Source: Thalassocella blandensis | Lineage (GTDB): Bacteria > Pseudomonadota > Gammaproteobacteria > Pseudomonadales > Cellvibrionaceae | DNA: 64,000 nucleotides | NCBI GenBank assembly: GCA_902141825.1 | Contig: CABFPG010000002.1 | Coordinates: 248,001-312,000, forward strand | Direction: 5' to 3' | Part shown: positions 1 to 10,167 of the stretch, one piece after another | How positions within the stretch are numbered: the stretch's first letter is position 1 | How the letters are laid out: each line of letters begins with the position of its first letter | Position numbers and translations under genes: made by a program | Notes under the pieces: model-generated | What the model saw: only the letters and a program-made list of their open reading frames with translations | What the model was told of the DNA's origin: nothing | Databases searched by the model: none

Positions 1-3000
1 CACCTTCGCTATCAATCACCGTGTAAGAAACTACAACTTCAGCTGTTTCGCCATTGGCTAGAGAGTCATATGTGCCGTTCGCATCGTAAACGAGTTTATT
101 GTCTACAATGGACACAAGGCCGGTGCCAGTGGAAATAGAGACATTGTTGAGAGTTAAGGTATCACCGGCATCCGCATCTGTATCATTCGCAATTACATCT
201 ACAGTTACAGAAGTATTCTGGTCTGTTGCCGCTGTATCGGCTACAGCAATAGGACCGTCATTTGTGCCGGTTACCGTAATAGTCGCTGTAGAAGTTGAAG
301 ATACGCCTTCGCTATCTACTACAGAATAAGAAACAACGACTTCGGCTGTTTCACCATTAGCTAGTGAATCGTACGTACCATTTGCATCGTAAACTAGCTT
401 GTTATCAACGATCGATACCAGTCCGGTTCCCGTTGATATAGAAACATTGTTTAAAGTTAGTAAATCACCGGCATCTGCATCGGTATCATTTGCAATTACG
501 TCAACCGTTACAGAAGTATCTTGATCTGTTACCGCTGTATCAGCAACTGCAACGGGACCGTCGTTTGTACCGGTTACGGTAAGGGTTACCGTAGACGTAG
601 AAGAAGCACCTTCGCTATCAACAACTGTATAAGAAACTTCAACTTCAGCTGTTTCGCCATTGGTTAAGGAGTCATATGTGCCGTTTGAATCGTATACGAG
701 TTTGTTATCAACGATAGATACCAAACCAGTTCCCGTTGATATAGAAACATTGTTTAGAGTTAAGGTATCACCTGTATCAGCATCGGTGTCATTCGCAATT
801 ACATCAACTGTGACGGAAGTATCTTGATCTGTTACCGCTGTATCAGCAACTGCAACGGGACCGTCGTTTGTACCGGTTACGGTAAGGGTTACCGTAGACG
901 TAGAAGAAGCACCTTCGCTATCAACTACTGTATAAGAAACTTCAACTTCAGCCGTTTCACCATTAGCCAATGAATCGTACGTACCGTTCGCATCGTAAAC
1001 CAACTTGTTATCAACGATCGATACCAGACCGGTTCCCGTTGATATAGAAACATTGTTTAAAGTCAGTGAATCACCGGTATCCGCATCGGTATCATTTGCA
1101 ATTACGTCAACCGTTACAGACGTATCCTGGTCTGTTGTAGCTGTATCGGCAACAGCAACAGGACCGTCATTTGTGCCGGTTACTGTAATAGTTGCGGTTG
1201 AAGTAGACGATGCACCTTCGCTATCAATCACCGTGTAAGAAACTTCTACTTCAGCAGTTTCGCCGTTGGCTAGAGAGTCATATGTACCGTTAGCATCGTA
1301 AACGAGTTTGTTATCAACGATCGATACCAGACCGGTTCCCGTTGATATAGAAACATTATTTAAAGTCAGTGAATCACCGGTATCTGCATCGGTATCATTG
1401 GCAACTACGTCAACCGTTACCGAAGTATCTTGATCTGTTGCCGCTGTATCAGCAACAGCAACGGGACCGTCATTGGTTCCACTTACCGTAATAGTTGCTG
1501 TAGAGGTTGAAGATGCACCTTCGCTATCAACCACAGTGTAAGAAACTTCTACTTCAGCTGTTTCGCCATTAGCCAATGAATCGTATGTTCCATTTGCATC
1601 GTAAACCAGCTTGTTGTCTACAATGGACACCAAACCAGTGCCAGTGGAAATGGAAACGTTATTTAGAGTTAAGGTATCGCCAGCATCCGCATCGGTATCA
1701 TTCGCAATTACATCAACTGTTACTGAAGTATCTTGATCTGTTGTCGCTGTATTAGCTACGGCCACAGGGCCGTCATTTGTGCCGGTTACCGTAAGGGTTA
1801 CAGTAGACGTTGAAGATACTCCTTCACTATCTACTGCAGAATAAGAAACAACAACTTCTGCCGTCTCGCCACTGGCTAATGAATCGTATGTACCATTCGC
1901 ATCGTAAACGAGTTTATTGTCAACAATGGACACAAGACCGGTGCCAGTAGATATTGAGACATTGTTTAAAGTTAAGGTATCGCCAGAATCTGCGTCGGTA
2001 TCATTTGCAACTACATCAACTGTGACGGAAGTATTCTGATCTGTAGCCGCTACATCAGCAACAGCAACAGGACCATCATTGGTTCCTGTTACAGTAATTG
2101 TTGTGGTTGAAGTGGACGATGCGCCTTCGCTATCAACCACCGTGTAAGAAACTTCTACTTCAGCAGTTTCGCCATTGGCTAGAGAGTCATATGTGCCGTT
2201 TGCATCGTAAACTAACTTGTTATCAACAATGGATACCAATCCAGTTCCCGTTGAAATGGAAGCGTTATTTAGAATTAAGCTATCACCGGTATCAGCATCG
2301 GTGTCATTCGCAATTACATCAACCGTTACAGAAGTATCTTGATCTGTTGCCGCTGTATCAGCTACAGCAACAGGACCGTCGTTTGTGCCGGTTACCGTAA
2401 TAGTTGCTGTAGACGTTGAAGATACTCCTTCGCTATCAACAACTGTATAAGAAACTTCAACTTCAGCTGTTTCGCCATTGGCTAGAGAGTCATATGTGCC
2501 GTTTGCATCGTAGACAAGCTTGTTGTCAACGATCGATACCAGACCTGCTCCCGTTGATATAGAAACATTATTTAAAGTCAGTGAATCACCGGTATCTGCA
2601 TCGGTATCATTGGCAACTACGTCAACCGTTACAGACGTATCCTGGTCTGTTGTCGCTGTATCAGCTACGGCCACAGGACCGTCGTTTGTTCCACTTACCG
2701 TAAGAGTTGCTGTAGAGGTTGAAGATGCACCTTCGCTATCAACTACCGTGTAAGAAACTTCAACTTCGGCTGTTTCACCGTTGGCTAGAGAGTCATACGT
2801 GCCGTTCGCATCGTAAACGAGTTTGTTATCAACGATCGACACCAAACCGGTTCCCGTTGATATAGAAACATTGTTTAAAGTTAGTAAATCACCGGCATCT
2901 GCATCGGTATCATTTGCAATTACGTCAACCGTTACAGAAGTATCCTGGTCTGTTGTCGCTGTATCAGCTACGGCCACCGGGCCGTCATTTGTACCGGTTA

Positions 3001-6000
3001 CCGTAAAGGTTACAGTAGACGTTGAAGATACTCCTTCGCTATCTACTACAGAATAAGAAACAACAACTTCAGCAGTTTCGCCGTTGGCTAGAGAGTCATA
3101 TGTGCCGTTTGCATCGTACACAAGTTTGTTATCCACAATGGACACCAATCCGGTGCCAGTAGATATTGAGACATTGTTTAAAGTTAAGGTGTCGCCAGCA
3201 TCCGCATCAGTATCATTCGCAATTACATCAACTGTTACTGAAGTATCTTGATCTGTCGCCGCTACATCAGCAACAGCAACAGGACCATCATTGGTTCCTG
3301 TTACAGTGATTGTTGTGGTTGAAGTGGACGATGCGCCTTCGCTATCAACCACAGTGTAAGAAACTTCTACTTCAGCAGTCTCGCCGTTGGCTAGAGAGTC
3401 ATATGTACCGTTCGCATCGTAAACTAGCTTGTTGTCAACGATTGATACCAAACCTGTTCCCGTTGATATAGAAACATTGTTTAAAGTCAGTGAATCACCG
3501 GTATCTGCATCGGTATCATTGGCAACTACGTCAACCGTTACCGAAGTATCTTGATCTGTTGCCGCTGTATCAGCAACAGCAACGGGACCGTCATTGGTTC
3601 CACTTACCATAATAGTTGCTGTAGAGGTTGAAGATGCACCTTCGCTATCAACCACAGTGTAAGAAACTTCTACTTCAGCAGTTTCGCCGTTGGCTAGAGA
3701 GTCATATGTGCCGTTCGCATCGTAAACGAGTTTGTTATCAACGATCGATACCAAACCGGTTCCCATTGATATAGAAACATTGTTTAAAGTCAGTGAATCA
3801 CCGGCATCTGCATCGGTATCATTTGCAATTACGTCAACCGTTACAGAAGTATCCTGGTCTGTCGCCGCTGTATCAGCAACAGCAACAGGACCATCATTGG
3901 TTCCTGTGACCGTAATTGTTGCAGTAGAAGTTGAAGATACTCCTTCGCTATCTACTACAGAATAAGAAACAACAACTTCGGCTGTTTCGCCATTAGCTAA
4001 TGAATCATATGTACCATTCGCATCGTAAACCAGCTTGTTATCAACGATCGATACCAAACCAGTGCCAGTGGAAATAGAGACGTTATTTAGGGTTAAGCTA
4101 TCACCTGTATCAGCATCGTCATCATTGGCAATTACGTCAACTGTTACAGAGGTATCTTGATCAGTTGCTGATGTATCAGCTACGGCCACAGGACCGTCAT
4201 TTGTGCCCGTTACCGTAATAGTCGCTGTAGACGTTGAAGATACTCCTTCGCTATCTACTACAGAATAAGAAACAACAACTTCAGCAGTTTCGCCATTGGC
4301 TAGAGAGTCATATGTGCCATTCGCATCGTAAACTAGCTTGTTATCAACGATCGATACCAGTCCGGTTCCCGTTGATATAGAAACATTATTTAAAGTCAGT
4401 GAATCACCGGCATCCGCATCGGTATCATTGGCAATTACATCAACTGTGACGGAAGTATCTTGATCTGTAGCCGCTGTATCAGCTACGGCTACAGGGCCGT
4501 CGTTTGTACCAGTTACTGTAAGAGTTACACTAGATGTAGAAGATGCACCTTCGCTATCTACTACAGAATAAGAAACAACAACTTCGGCAGTTTCGCCGTT
4601 GGCTAGAGAGTCATACGTGCCGTTTGCATCATATACCAGTTTGTTATCCACAATGGACACCAATCCGGTGCCAGTAGATATTGAGACATTGTTTAAAGTT
4701 AAGGTATCGCCAGAATCTGCATCGGTATCATTTGCAACTACATCAACTGTGACGGAAGTATTCTGATCTGTAGCCGCTACATCAGCTACAGCAACAGGAC
4801 CATCATTGGTTCCTGTTACAGTAATTGTTGTGGTTGAAGTGGACGATGCACCTTCGCTATCAACAACTATATAAGAAACCTCAACTTCAGCTGTTTCGCC
4901 ATTAGCCAATGAATCGTATGTTCCATTTGCATCGTAAACCAGCTTGTTGTCTACAATGGACACCAAACCAGTGCCAGTGGAAATGGAAACGTTATTTAGA
5001 GTTAAGGTATCGCCAGCATCCGCATCGGCATCATTCGCAATTACATCAACTGTTACTGAAGTATCTTGATCTGTTGTCGCTGTATCAGCTACGGCCACAG
5101 GGCCGTCGTTTGTACCAGTTACTGTAAGAGTTACACTAGATGTAGAAGATGCACCTTCGCTATCTACTACAGAATAAGAAACAACAACTTCGGCAGTTTC
5201 GCCGTTGGCCAGTAAGTCAAATGTGCCGTTCGCATCGTAAACGAGTTTATTATCTACAATGGACACAAGGCCGGTACCAGTGGAAATAGAGACATTGCTG
5301 AGAGTTAAGGTATCACCAGCATCCGCATCGGTATCATTTCCAAGTACATCAACCGTTACAGAAGTATCTTGATCTGTTGTCGCTGTGTCAGCTACGGCCA
5401 CAGGGCCGTCGTTTGTACCAGTTACTGTAAGAGTTACACTAGATGTAGAAGATGCACCTTCGCTATCTACTACAGAATAAGAAACAACAACTTCGGCAGT
5501 TTCGCCATTAGCTAATGAATCATATGTACCATTCGCATCGTAAACCAGCTTGTTATCAACAATGGATACCAAACCTGTTCCTGCCGATATAGAAACATTG
5601 TTTAGAGTTAAGCTATCGCCAGAATCTGCATCGGTATCATTGGCAATTACGTCAACTGTTACAGAGGTATCTTGATCTGTCGCCGCTGTATCAACTACGG
5701 CCACAGGACCGTCATTGGTTCCTGTGACCGTAATAGTTGCTGTAGACGTTGATGATGCACCTTCGCTATCAACTACCGTGTAAGAAACTTCAACTTCGGC
5801 TGTTTCGCCATTAGCTAATGAATCATATGTACCATTCGCATCGTAAACCAGCTTGTTATCAACAATGGATACCAATCCAGTTCCCGTTGAAATGGAAACG
5901 TTATTTAGAGTTAAGGTATCACCGGCATCTGCATCTGTATCATTTGCCAGTACATCAACCGTTACCGAAGTATCTTGATCTGTTACCGCTGTATCAGCAA

Positions 6001-6350
6001 CTGCAACGGGACCGTCGTTTGTACCGGTTACGGTAAGGGTTACCGTAGAAGTAGAAGAAGCACCTTCGCTATCAACAACTGTATAAGAAACTTCAACTTC
6101 AGCAGTTTCGCCGTTGGCTAGAGAGTCATACGTGCCGTTCGCATCGTAAACGAGTTTGTTATCAACGATAGATACCAAACCGGTTCCAGTGGAAACAGAA
6201 ACATTGTTTAGAGTTAAGGTATCACCAGCATCCGCATCGGTATCATTTGCGAGCACATCAATTGTTACGGAAGTGTCTTGATCTGTAGTCGCTGTATCAG
6301 CAATAGCAACGGGACCATCATTTGTGCCAGTCACTGTTACAGAAACCGTG
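1..6350 (-). repeat. Array of about 21 near-identical 303-bp coding repeats
   Basis: The same 303-bp unit recurs with constant phase: the segment coding DNKLVYDAN begins near 94, 398, 701 and so on up to about 6458. Units differ at few positions, and variant blocks are shuffled: the block around 1471 recurs almost unchanged around 3592, exactly seven units away. This mosaic pattern suggests recent amplification with gene conversion or unequal crossing over. Confidence 0.93.
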
Positions 6351-9300
6351 GACGAAGAGGTTAAGCCGTCGTCATTAATAATGGTATAACTGATTTCTAC
6401 TTCAGCAGTTTCACCGGCGGCCAGGCTGTTATATTGCCCATCGGTCTGATACACAAGATTGTTGCCATCAATAGAAACACTACCATTGCCACTCACCAAG
6501 CTCACAGAATCCAGAGCAATATTGTCTCCACTATCATTAGCCAGAACGTCAAGCGTCAGGCTATCATTTTGCTCCATGCTTCCGGTATCGGCGACTGCAA
6601 TTGGACTACCATCTGTACCGGTGACCGTTATCGTGGCTACTGCGACCGATTGCGAGCCTGAACCATCCTGTACTGTATATTCAACGGTGACGGTTTCCGT
6701 CTCGCCATTCCCCAACGCATCATATTGGCCATCGGCCTGGTAAACGAGTTTGTTATCAACAATAGAAACGAGCCCATTGCCTGAAACAATATTAACTTGG
6801 CTGAGCGTAAGCGAATCGTTAGCATCCGGATCGATATCATTCGCTAACACATCGATAGTCACGCTGGAATCAGAATAGCTTTCGCCGCTGTCCGCCGACG
6901 CGATTGGCCCATCATTTGTTCCCGTAACATTAACAGTGGAAACGACAGTACTTTGTTCCCCATGCGAGTCAGTCACCGTATATTGAATTTCAACTTCAGC
7001 AGATTCACCAACACCCAAAGCATCGTAAAAACTGGCCGGATCAAACACGATATCATTATCAACAATATTGACTTGACCAAAGCCATTGATGATCGCGGCA
7101 TCGGTAATGGTCAGTGTTTCGCCATCATCAGGATCAATATCGTTCGCCAATACATTCAAATGCACCGCGGAGTCCTGATCAGTAGACACCGTCTCAGTTA
7201 CAGCTATCGGAGCATCATTCGAACCACTCACCGTTAACGTAACCGAACTGGAAGAAGTCTCTCCTGATGCATCTGTTATGGTATAAGTGATATCAACTTG
7301 TTCGCTTTCACCATCCGCCAAATAATCGTAAGCACCGTTTGCATCAAACACCAGCTTATTATCTTGAATAGACACCAATCCGGAACCATTGGAAATTTCC
7401 ACATTGGACAACGTAAGAACATCACCACCGTCGGGATCTGAATCATTGAGAAGCACATCCAGAGTAAGAATGTCATTTTGGTTGCTATTCGCGATATCTG
7501 GATTAGCAACGGGGCCATCATTGGTTCCAGTTACCGTTAAGGATATAGTTGCACTGGACGTCTCACCATTAGAATTCGCAACGGTATAGCTTAATTCGAC
7601 CTGCTCCGTTTCTCCGTCAGCAAGATAATCATATTGACCGTCAGCATCGAAAACGACTTTATTATCGACGATTGAAACGGTTCCGCTTCCTGAACTCAAC
7701 TCAACGGATTCCAGCGTTAAATTGCTCCCACTGTCATTCGCCAGTACATCAATTTCTACCGAAGTATTTTGGTCCGTGCTCGCAACATCGGCAACCGCTA
7801 TGGGCTGACTGTCTGTTCCAGTTACGGTAATAAATACCGAGGCCTCAGAAGTTGCTCCGGTATCATCCACAACGGTGTATACGACTTCCACTTGAGATGT
7901 TTGACCACTTTCCAAGTCATCGTATTGACCATCGGTTGAATAAACCAATTTATTATCAACAATCTCGAGCAGACCTGATCCATTTGTAATTTGAGCCGAT
8001 TGAATCGTTAGACTATCGGATATGTCTGCATCAGAATCGTTGGCGAGCACATCAATCGTTGTATTTGAATCTGCAAATACATTACTTACATCAGCTGAAG
8101 CGACTGGACCATCGTTTGTCCCGGTCACCTCAACAGTTACTGTAGAAACGCTCTCCTCACCAGCAAGATCGCGTGCAGTGTATTGCAATACAACCGTTGC
8201 CGTTTCACCTTCAGCGAGGTAGTTGTATGCATCTTCGGGGTTATAATGAACAGTATTATCGACAACACTAACAGCTCCGCTACCCTCAACAACGGTAACA
8301 GAAGTAATTGACAGCTCATCTCCCACATCAACATCAGTATCGTTCGCAAGAACATCTATTTCTAAATCGGTAGCCTGGAAAGTATCCGCGAAATCAGCCA
8401 CCGCTATTGGACCATCATTTGACCCTGTCAATGTCACAATAGCAGTAGAAGTGGACGTTGCACCTGATGAATCTGAAATTTCATAAGATATGGAAACTTG
8501 CTGCGATTGCCCCTCACCTAACGCGTCATAACTGTCATTGGCTTGGTACACCAAATGCCCATCTACAATTGTTACTGAACCTTCTCCGTCGGTGATCGAG
8601 GCATTGCTAATGGTGAGAACATCGCCATTATCAGGATCTACATCATTGCTTAATACATCAATAACAGTAGAATCTTTCCCCGCTACAGCGACTTGATCTA
8701 GCGTTGCTACAGGCTGATCATTAGTACCAACCACTTGCACTATCGCCTCACCGGAAGACAATGCACCGGAAGTATCCTGAGCGACGTATCTAATCTCTAC
8801 AGTTGCGGTTTCCCCGTTTGCCAATGAACGATAACTATCTTCTGAGTTAAACTGCAGCTGATTATCAACAACGCTAACCGAACCTGAGCCATTTACAACA
8901 TCAGCGGACAATATAGACAAAGAGTCTGTCACATCTGGATCACTGTCGTTGCTTAAAACATCTATAGTTAACGTCGAATTCTGATCGATGTCTGCAGTAT
9001 CATTTACCAATACAGGTAAATCATTCTGGCCATTGAGGGTGACAAATACTTGCTCTGTTTGCAACTCACCTGAATCGGAAACAACGGTATACTCAATTTG
9101 GACCTGAGAAGTTTCCCCTTCACCCAGAGAAATAAAACTATCACTCGGTGTAAAAAGAAGAAGATTGTCTTCTACACTGACCGTCCCCTCTCCTGCGAGA
9201 ACATTCGAACTTACAAGATTAAATTCACCGTTAGGAGTACCATTTCCAAAAACATCAATAGTAAATTGGTTGTTATTACTGGTTTCAGTATTGACCAGCA

Positions 9301-10111
9301 CAGGTGTGAAGACCTGCGAAGCCCCTCCTGTTTCACCACCAGGAGCCACCACATCTGGACCGCTTGCATCCGGACCATTTGCCGTCACTCCACTACCAGA
9401 ACCACCACTCTGAGAATTACTGCTTCCCGAGGCTTCACCATCCCCTCCTGCATTATTACCGGGAGCAGGACCGCCGCCAGCTGAGGCAGATGAGCCTGAA
9501 GTTGTATTACTTGTGGAACTGCTTTGTACTGGAGCTTCGGAATTGTCGACACCACTTTGGTCAGAACCATCACCGTCTGCAGGCAGGTCGTTCGCTGCAT
9601 CAATTTCAATTGAAGAAGCATTGAAGTCCGTAAATTCGAAAAAGCTGCTGTCACTATTTTGCAGCCCGGGAATTGAAGAGTTGAATCCAGGTTTTAGACC
9701 AAATGCAAAATCGTTAATATTCACAAAATTTACATCAAACTTAATATCCACTTCCAAAGCATGGATTAGATTGATATCAATTATTTCTCTAAGAAAAAGC
9801 GGAGTGACCGTACTATCAAGGTTGGACGTTTGATTGGAAAGCGAATATTCAAAACTCTCAGTCGATGTCATCCATAAAGGAGTACCCATAGGATCATTAT
9901 AAATGGAGTCTCCACCAGAAACAGAATCACGAGCGCTGAAATTATTGGACTCTACCGGCTGTAAAATTACGTGATTTGCACTTACTTCGCTTTTCGGTAT
10001 TGCTTTATCCTGAGATGATATCCAAGCCTTCCACGGTTTAACTGTCTCTCCCGCGCTTGTTTGTGATTGAAAATCATCGAGCAGAGAACTTGTTTCATTA
10101 ATGTCTTTCAT
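1..10111 (-). CDS. Giant tandem-repeat surface protein (VCBS/Big_9, tandem-95 type), 3' end outside window
   Basis: An open frame starts at ATG 10111 behind the ribosome site GGAAG and stays open to the left edge wherever I traced it (about 10111-8600, 7600-7260 and 600-300), giving at least 3370 residues. About 287 N-terminal residues are unique, with no signal peptide, and end in a Ser/Gly/Ala-rich linker near 9350-9520. Then come about 31 Ig-like repeats of 101 residues (two of 97) with the motifs TNDGPVAVADTA, DVIANDTDADAGD, LVYDANGTYDSLANGETA and SYSVVDSEG, typical of the VCBS/bacterial cadherin-like families. Absence of a Sec signal plus Asp-rich repeats suggests a calcium-stiffened adhesin exported by a type I system whose C-terminal signal would lie beyond the window; this is inference. 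The gene follows the receiver-TPR gene by 56 bases and may be co-transcribed with it. The function could equally be a biofilm matrix scaffold. Confidence 0.9.
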   Translation of the reverse strand, partial: MKDINETSSLLDDFQSQTSAGETVKPWKAWISSQDKAIPKSEVSANHVILQPVESNNFSARDSVSGGDSIYNDPMGTPLWMTSTESFEYSLSNQTSNLDSTVTPLFLREIIDINLIHALEVDIKFDVNFVNINDFAFGLKPGFNSSIPGLQNSDSSFFEFTDFNASSIEIDAANDLPADGDGSDQSGVDNSEAPVQSSSTSNTTSGSSASAGGGPAPGNNAGGDGEASGSSNSQSGGSGSGVTANGPDASGPDVVAPGGETGGASQVFTPVLVNTETSNNNQFTIDVFGNGTPNGEFNLVSSNVLAGEGTVSVEDNLLLFTPSDSFISLGEGETSQVQIEYTVVSDSGELQTEQVFVTLNGQNDLPVLVNDTADIDQNSTLTIDVLSNDSDPDVTDSLSILSADVVNGSGSVSVVDNQLQFNSEDSYRSLANGETATVEIRYVAQDTSGALSSGEAIVQVVGTNDQPVATLDQVAVAGKDSTVIDVLSNDVDPDNGDVLTISNASITDGEGSVTIVDGHLVYQANDSYDALGEGQSQQVSISYEISDSSGATSTSTAIVTLTGSNDGPIAVADFADTFQATDLEIDVLANDTDVDVGDELSITSVTVVEGSGAVSVVDNTVHYNPEDAYNYLAEGETATVVLQYTARDLAGEESVSTVTVEVTGTNDGPVASADVSNVFADSNTTIDVLANDSDADISDSLTIQSAQITNGSGLLEIVDNKLVYSTDGQYDDLESGQTSQVEVVYTVVDDTGATSEASVFITVTGTDSQPIAVADVASTDQNTSVEIDVLANDSGSNLTLESVELSSGSGTVSIVDNKVVFDADGQYDYLADGETEQVELSYTVANSNGETSSATISLTVTGTNDGPVANPDIANSNQNDILTLDVLLNDSDPDGGDVLTLSNVEISNGSGLVSIQDNKLVFDANGAYDYLADGESEQVDITYTITDASGETSSSSVTLTVSGSNDAPIAVTETVSTDQDSAVHLNVLANDIDPDDGETLTITDAAIINGFGQVNIVDNDIVFDPASFYDALGVGESAEVEIQYTVTDSHGEQSTVVSTVNVTGTNDGPIASADSGESYSDSSVTIDVLANDIDPDANDSLTLSQVNIVSGNGLVSIVDNKLVYQADGQYDALGNGETETVTVEYTVQDGSGSQSVAVATITVTGTDGSPIAVADTGSMEQNDSLTLDVLANDSGDNIALDSVSLVSGNGSVSIDGNNLVYQTDGQYNSLAAGETAEVEISYTIINDDGLTSSSTVSVTVTGTNDGPVAIADTATTDQDTSVTIDVLANDTDADAGDTLTLNNVSVSTGTGLVSIVDNKLVYDANGTYDSLANGETAEVEVSYTVVDSEGASSTSTVTLTVTGTNDGPVAVADTAVTDQDTSVTVDVLANDTDADAGDTLTLNNVSISTGTGLVSIVDNKLVYDANGTYDSLANGETAEVEVSYTVVDSEGASSTSTATITVTGTNDGPVAVVDTAATDQDTSVTVDVIANDTDADSGDSLTLNNVSISAGTGLVSIVDNKLVYDANGTYDSLANGETAEVVVSYSVVDSEGASSTSSVTLTVTGTNDGPVAVADTATTDQDTSVTVDVLGNDTDADAGDTLTLSNVSISTGTGLVSIVDNKLVYDANGTFDLLANGETAEVVVSYSVVDSEGASSTSSVTLTVTGTNDGPVAVADTATTDQDTSVTVDVIANDADADAGDTLTLNNVSISTGTGLVSIVDNKLVYDANGTYDSLANGETAEVEVSYIVVDSEGASSTSTTTITVTGTNDGPVAVADVAATDQNTSVTVDVVANDTDADSGDTLTLNNVSISTGTGLVSIVDNKLVYDANGTYDSLANGETAEVVVSYSVVDSEGASSTSSVTLTVTGTNDGPVAVADTAATDQDTSVTVDVIANDTDADAGDSLTLNNVSISTGTGLVSIVDNKLVYDANGTYDSLANGETAEVVVSYSVVDSEGVSSTSTATITVTGTNDGPVAVADTSATDQDTSVTVDVIANDDDADTGDSLTLNNVSISTGTGLVSIVDNKLVYDANGTYDSLANGETAEVVVSYSVVDSEGVSSTSTATITVTGTNDGPVAVADTAATDQDTSVTVDVIANDTDADAGDSLTLNNVSISMGTGLVSIVDNKLVYDANGTYDSLANGETAEVEVSYTVVDSEGASSTSTATIMVSGTNDGPVAVADTAATDQDTSVTVDVVANDTDADTGDSLTLNNVSISTGTGLVSIVDNKLVYDANGTYDSLANGETAEVEVSYTVVDSEGASSTSTTTITVTGTNDGPVAVADVAATDQDTSVTVDVIANDTDADAGDTLTLNNVSISTGTGLVSIVDNKLVYDANGTYDSLANGETAEVVVSYSVVDSEGVSSTSTVTFTVTGTNDGPVAVADTATTDQDTSVTVDVIANDTDADAGDLLTLNNVSISTGTGLVSIVDNKLVYDANGTYDSLANGETAEVEVSYTVVDSEGASSTSTATLTVSGTNDGPVAVADTATTDQDTSVTVDVVANDTDADTGDSLTLNNVSISTGAGLVSIVDNKLVYDANGTYDSLANGETAEVEVSYTVVDSEGVSSTSTATITVTGTNDGPVAVADTAATDQDTSVTVDVIANDTDADTGDSLILNNASISTGTGLVSIVDNKLVYDANGTYDSLANGETAEVEVSYTVVDSEGASSTSTTTITVTGTNDGPVAVADVAATDQNTSVTVDVVANDTDADSGDTLTLNNVSISTGTGLVSIVDNKLVYDANGTYDSLASGETAEVVVSYSAVDSEGVSSTSTVTLTVTGTNDGPVAVANTATTDQDTSVTVDVIANDTDADAGDTLTLNNVSISTGTGLVSIVDNKLVYDANGTYDSLANGETAEVEVSYTVVDSEGASSTSTATITVSGTNDGPVAVADTAATDQDTSVTVDVVANDTDADTGDSLTLNNVSISTGTGLVSIVDNKLVYDANGTYDSLANGETAEVEVSYTVIDSEGASSTSTATITVTGTNDGPVAVADTATTDQDTSVTVDVIANDTDADTGDSLTLNNVSISTGTGLVSIVDNKLVYDANGTYDSLANGETAEVEVSYTVVDSEGASSTSTVTLTVTGTNDGPVAVADTAVTDQDTSVTVDVIANDTDADTGDTLTLNNVSISTGTGLVSIVDNKLVYDSNGTYDSLTNGETAEVEVSYTVVDSEGASSTSTVTLTVTGTNDGPVAVADTAVTDQDTSVTVDVIANDTDADAGDLLTLNNVSISTGTGLVSIVDNKLVYDANGTYDSLANGETAEVVVSYSVVDSEGVSSTSTATITVTGTNDGPIAVADTAATDQNTSVTVDVIANDTDADAGDTLTLNNVSISTGTGLVSIVDNKLVYDANGTYDSLANGETAEVVVSYTVIDSEG
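6351..9300 (-). repeat. About 10 diverged copies of the same repeat
   Basis: The period continues at 303 bp, with two 291-bp units (phase marks near 6458, 6749, 7052, 7355, 7658, 7949, 8252, 8555, 8858 and 9161), but DNA identity between units is clearly lower. All lengths are multiples of three, so the protein frame is kept. These N-terminal repeats are probably older than the homogeneous block downstream. Confidence 0.88.
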
Positions 10112-10167
10112 ACTTCCGGCCGGTATAGTCTTGTGAAAAATTACAGATGAGGTATTGAACGATTTCT

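Noticed and set aside
99-6743. Plus-strand open frames of 66-100 residues in the repeat region, several almost identical
   Set aside because: They occur at multiples of 303 bases and are the antisense of the coding repeat; the minus-strand frame is continuous and has a recognisable fold.
1-9300. CRISPR-like regular repeats
   Set aside because: The units are 303 bp, directly joined and coding; there are no short repeats with unique spacers.
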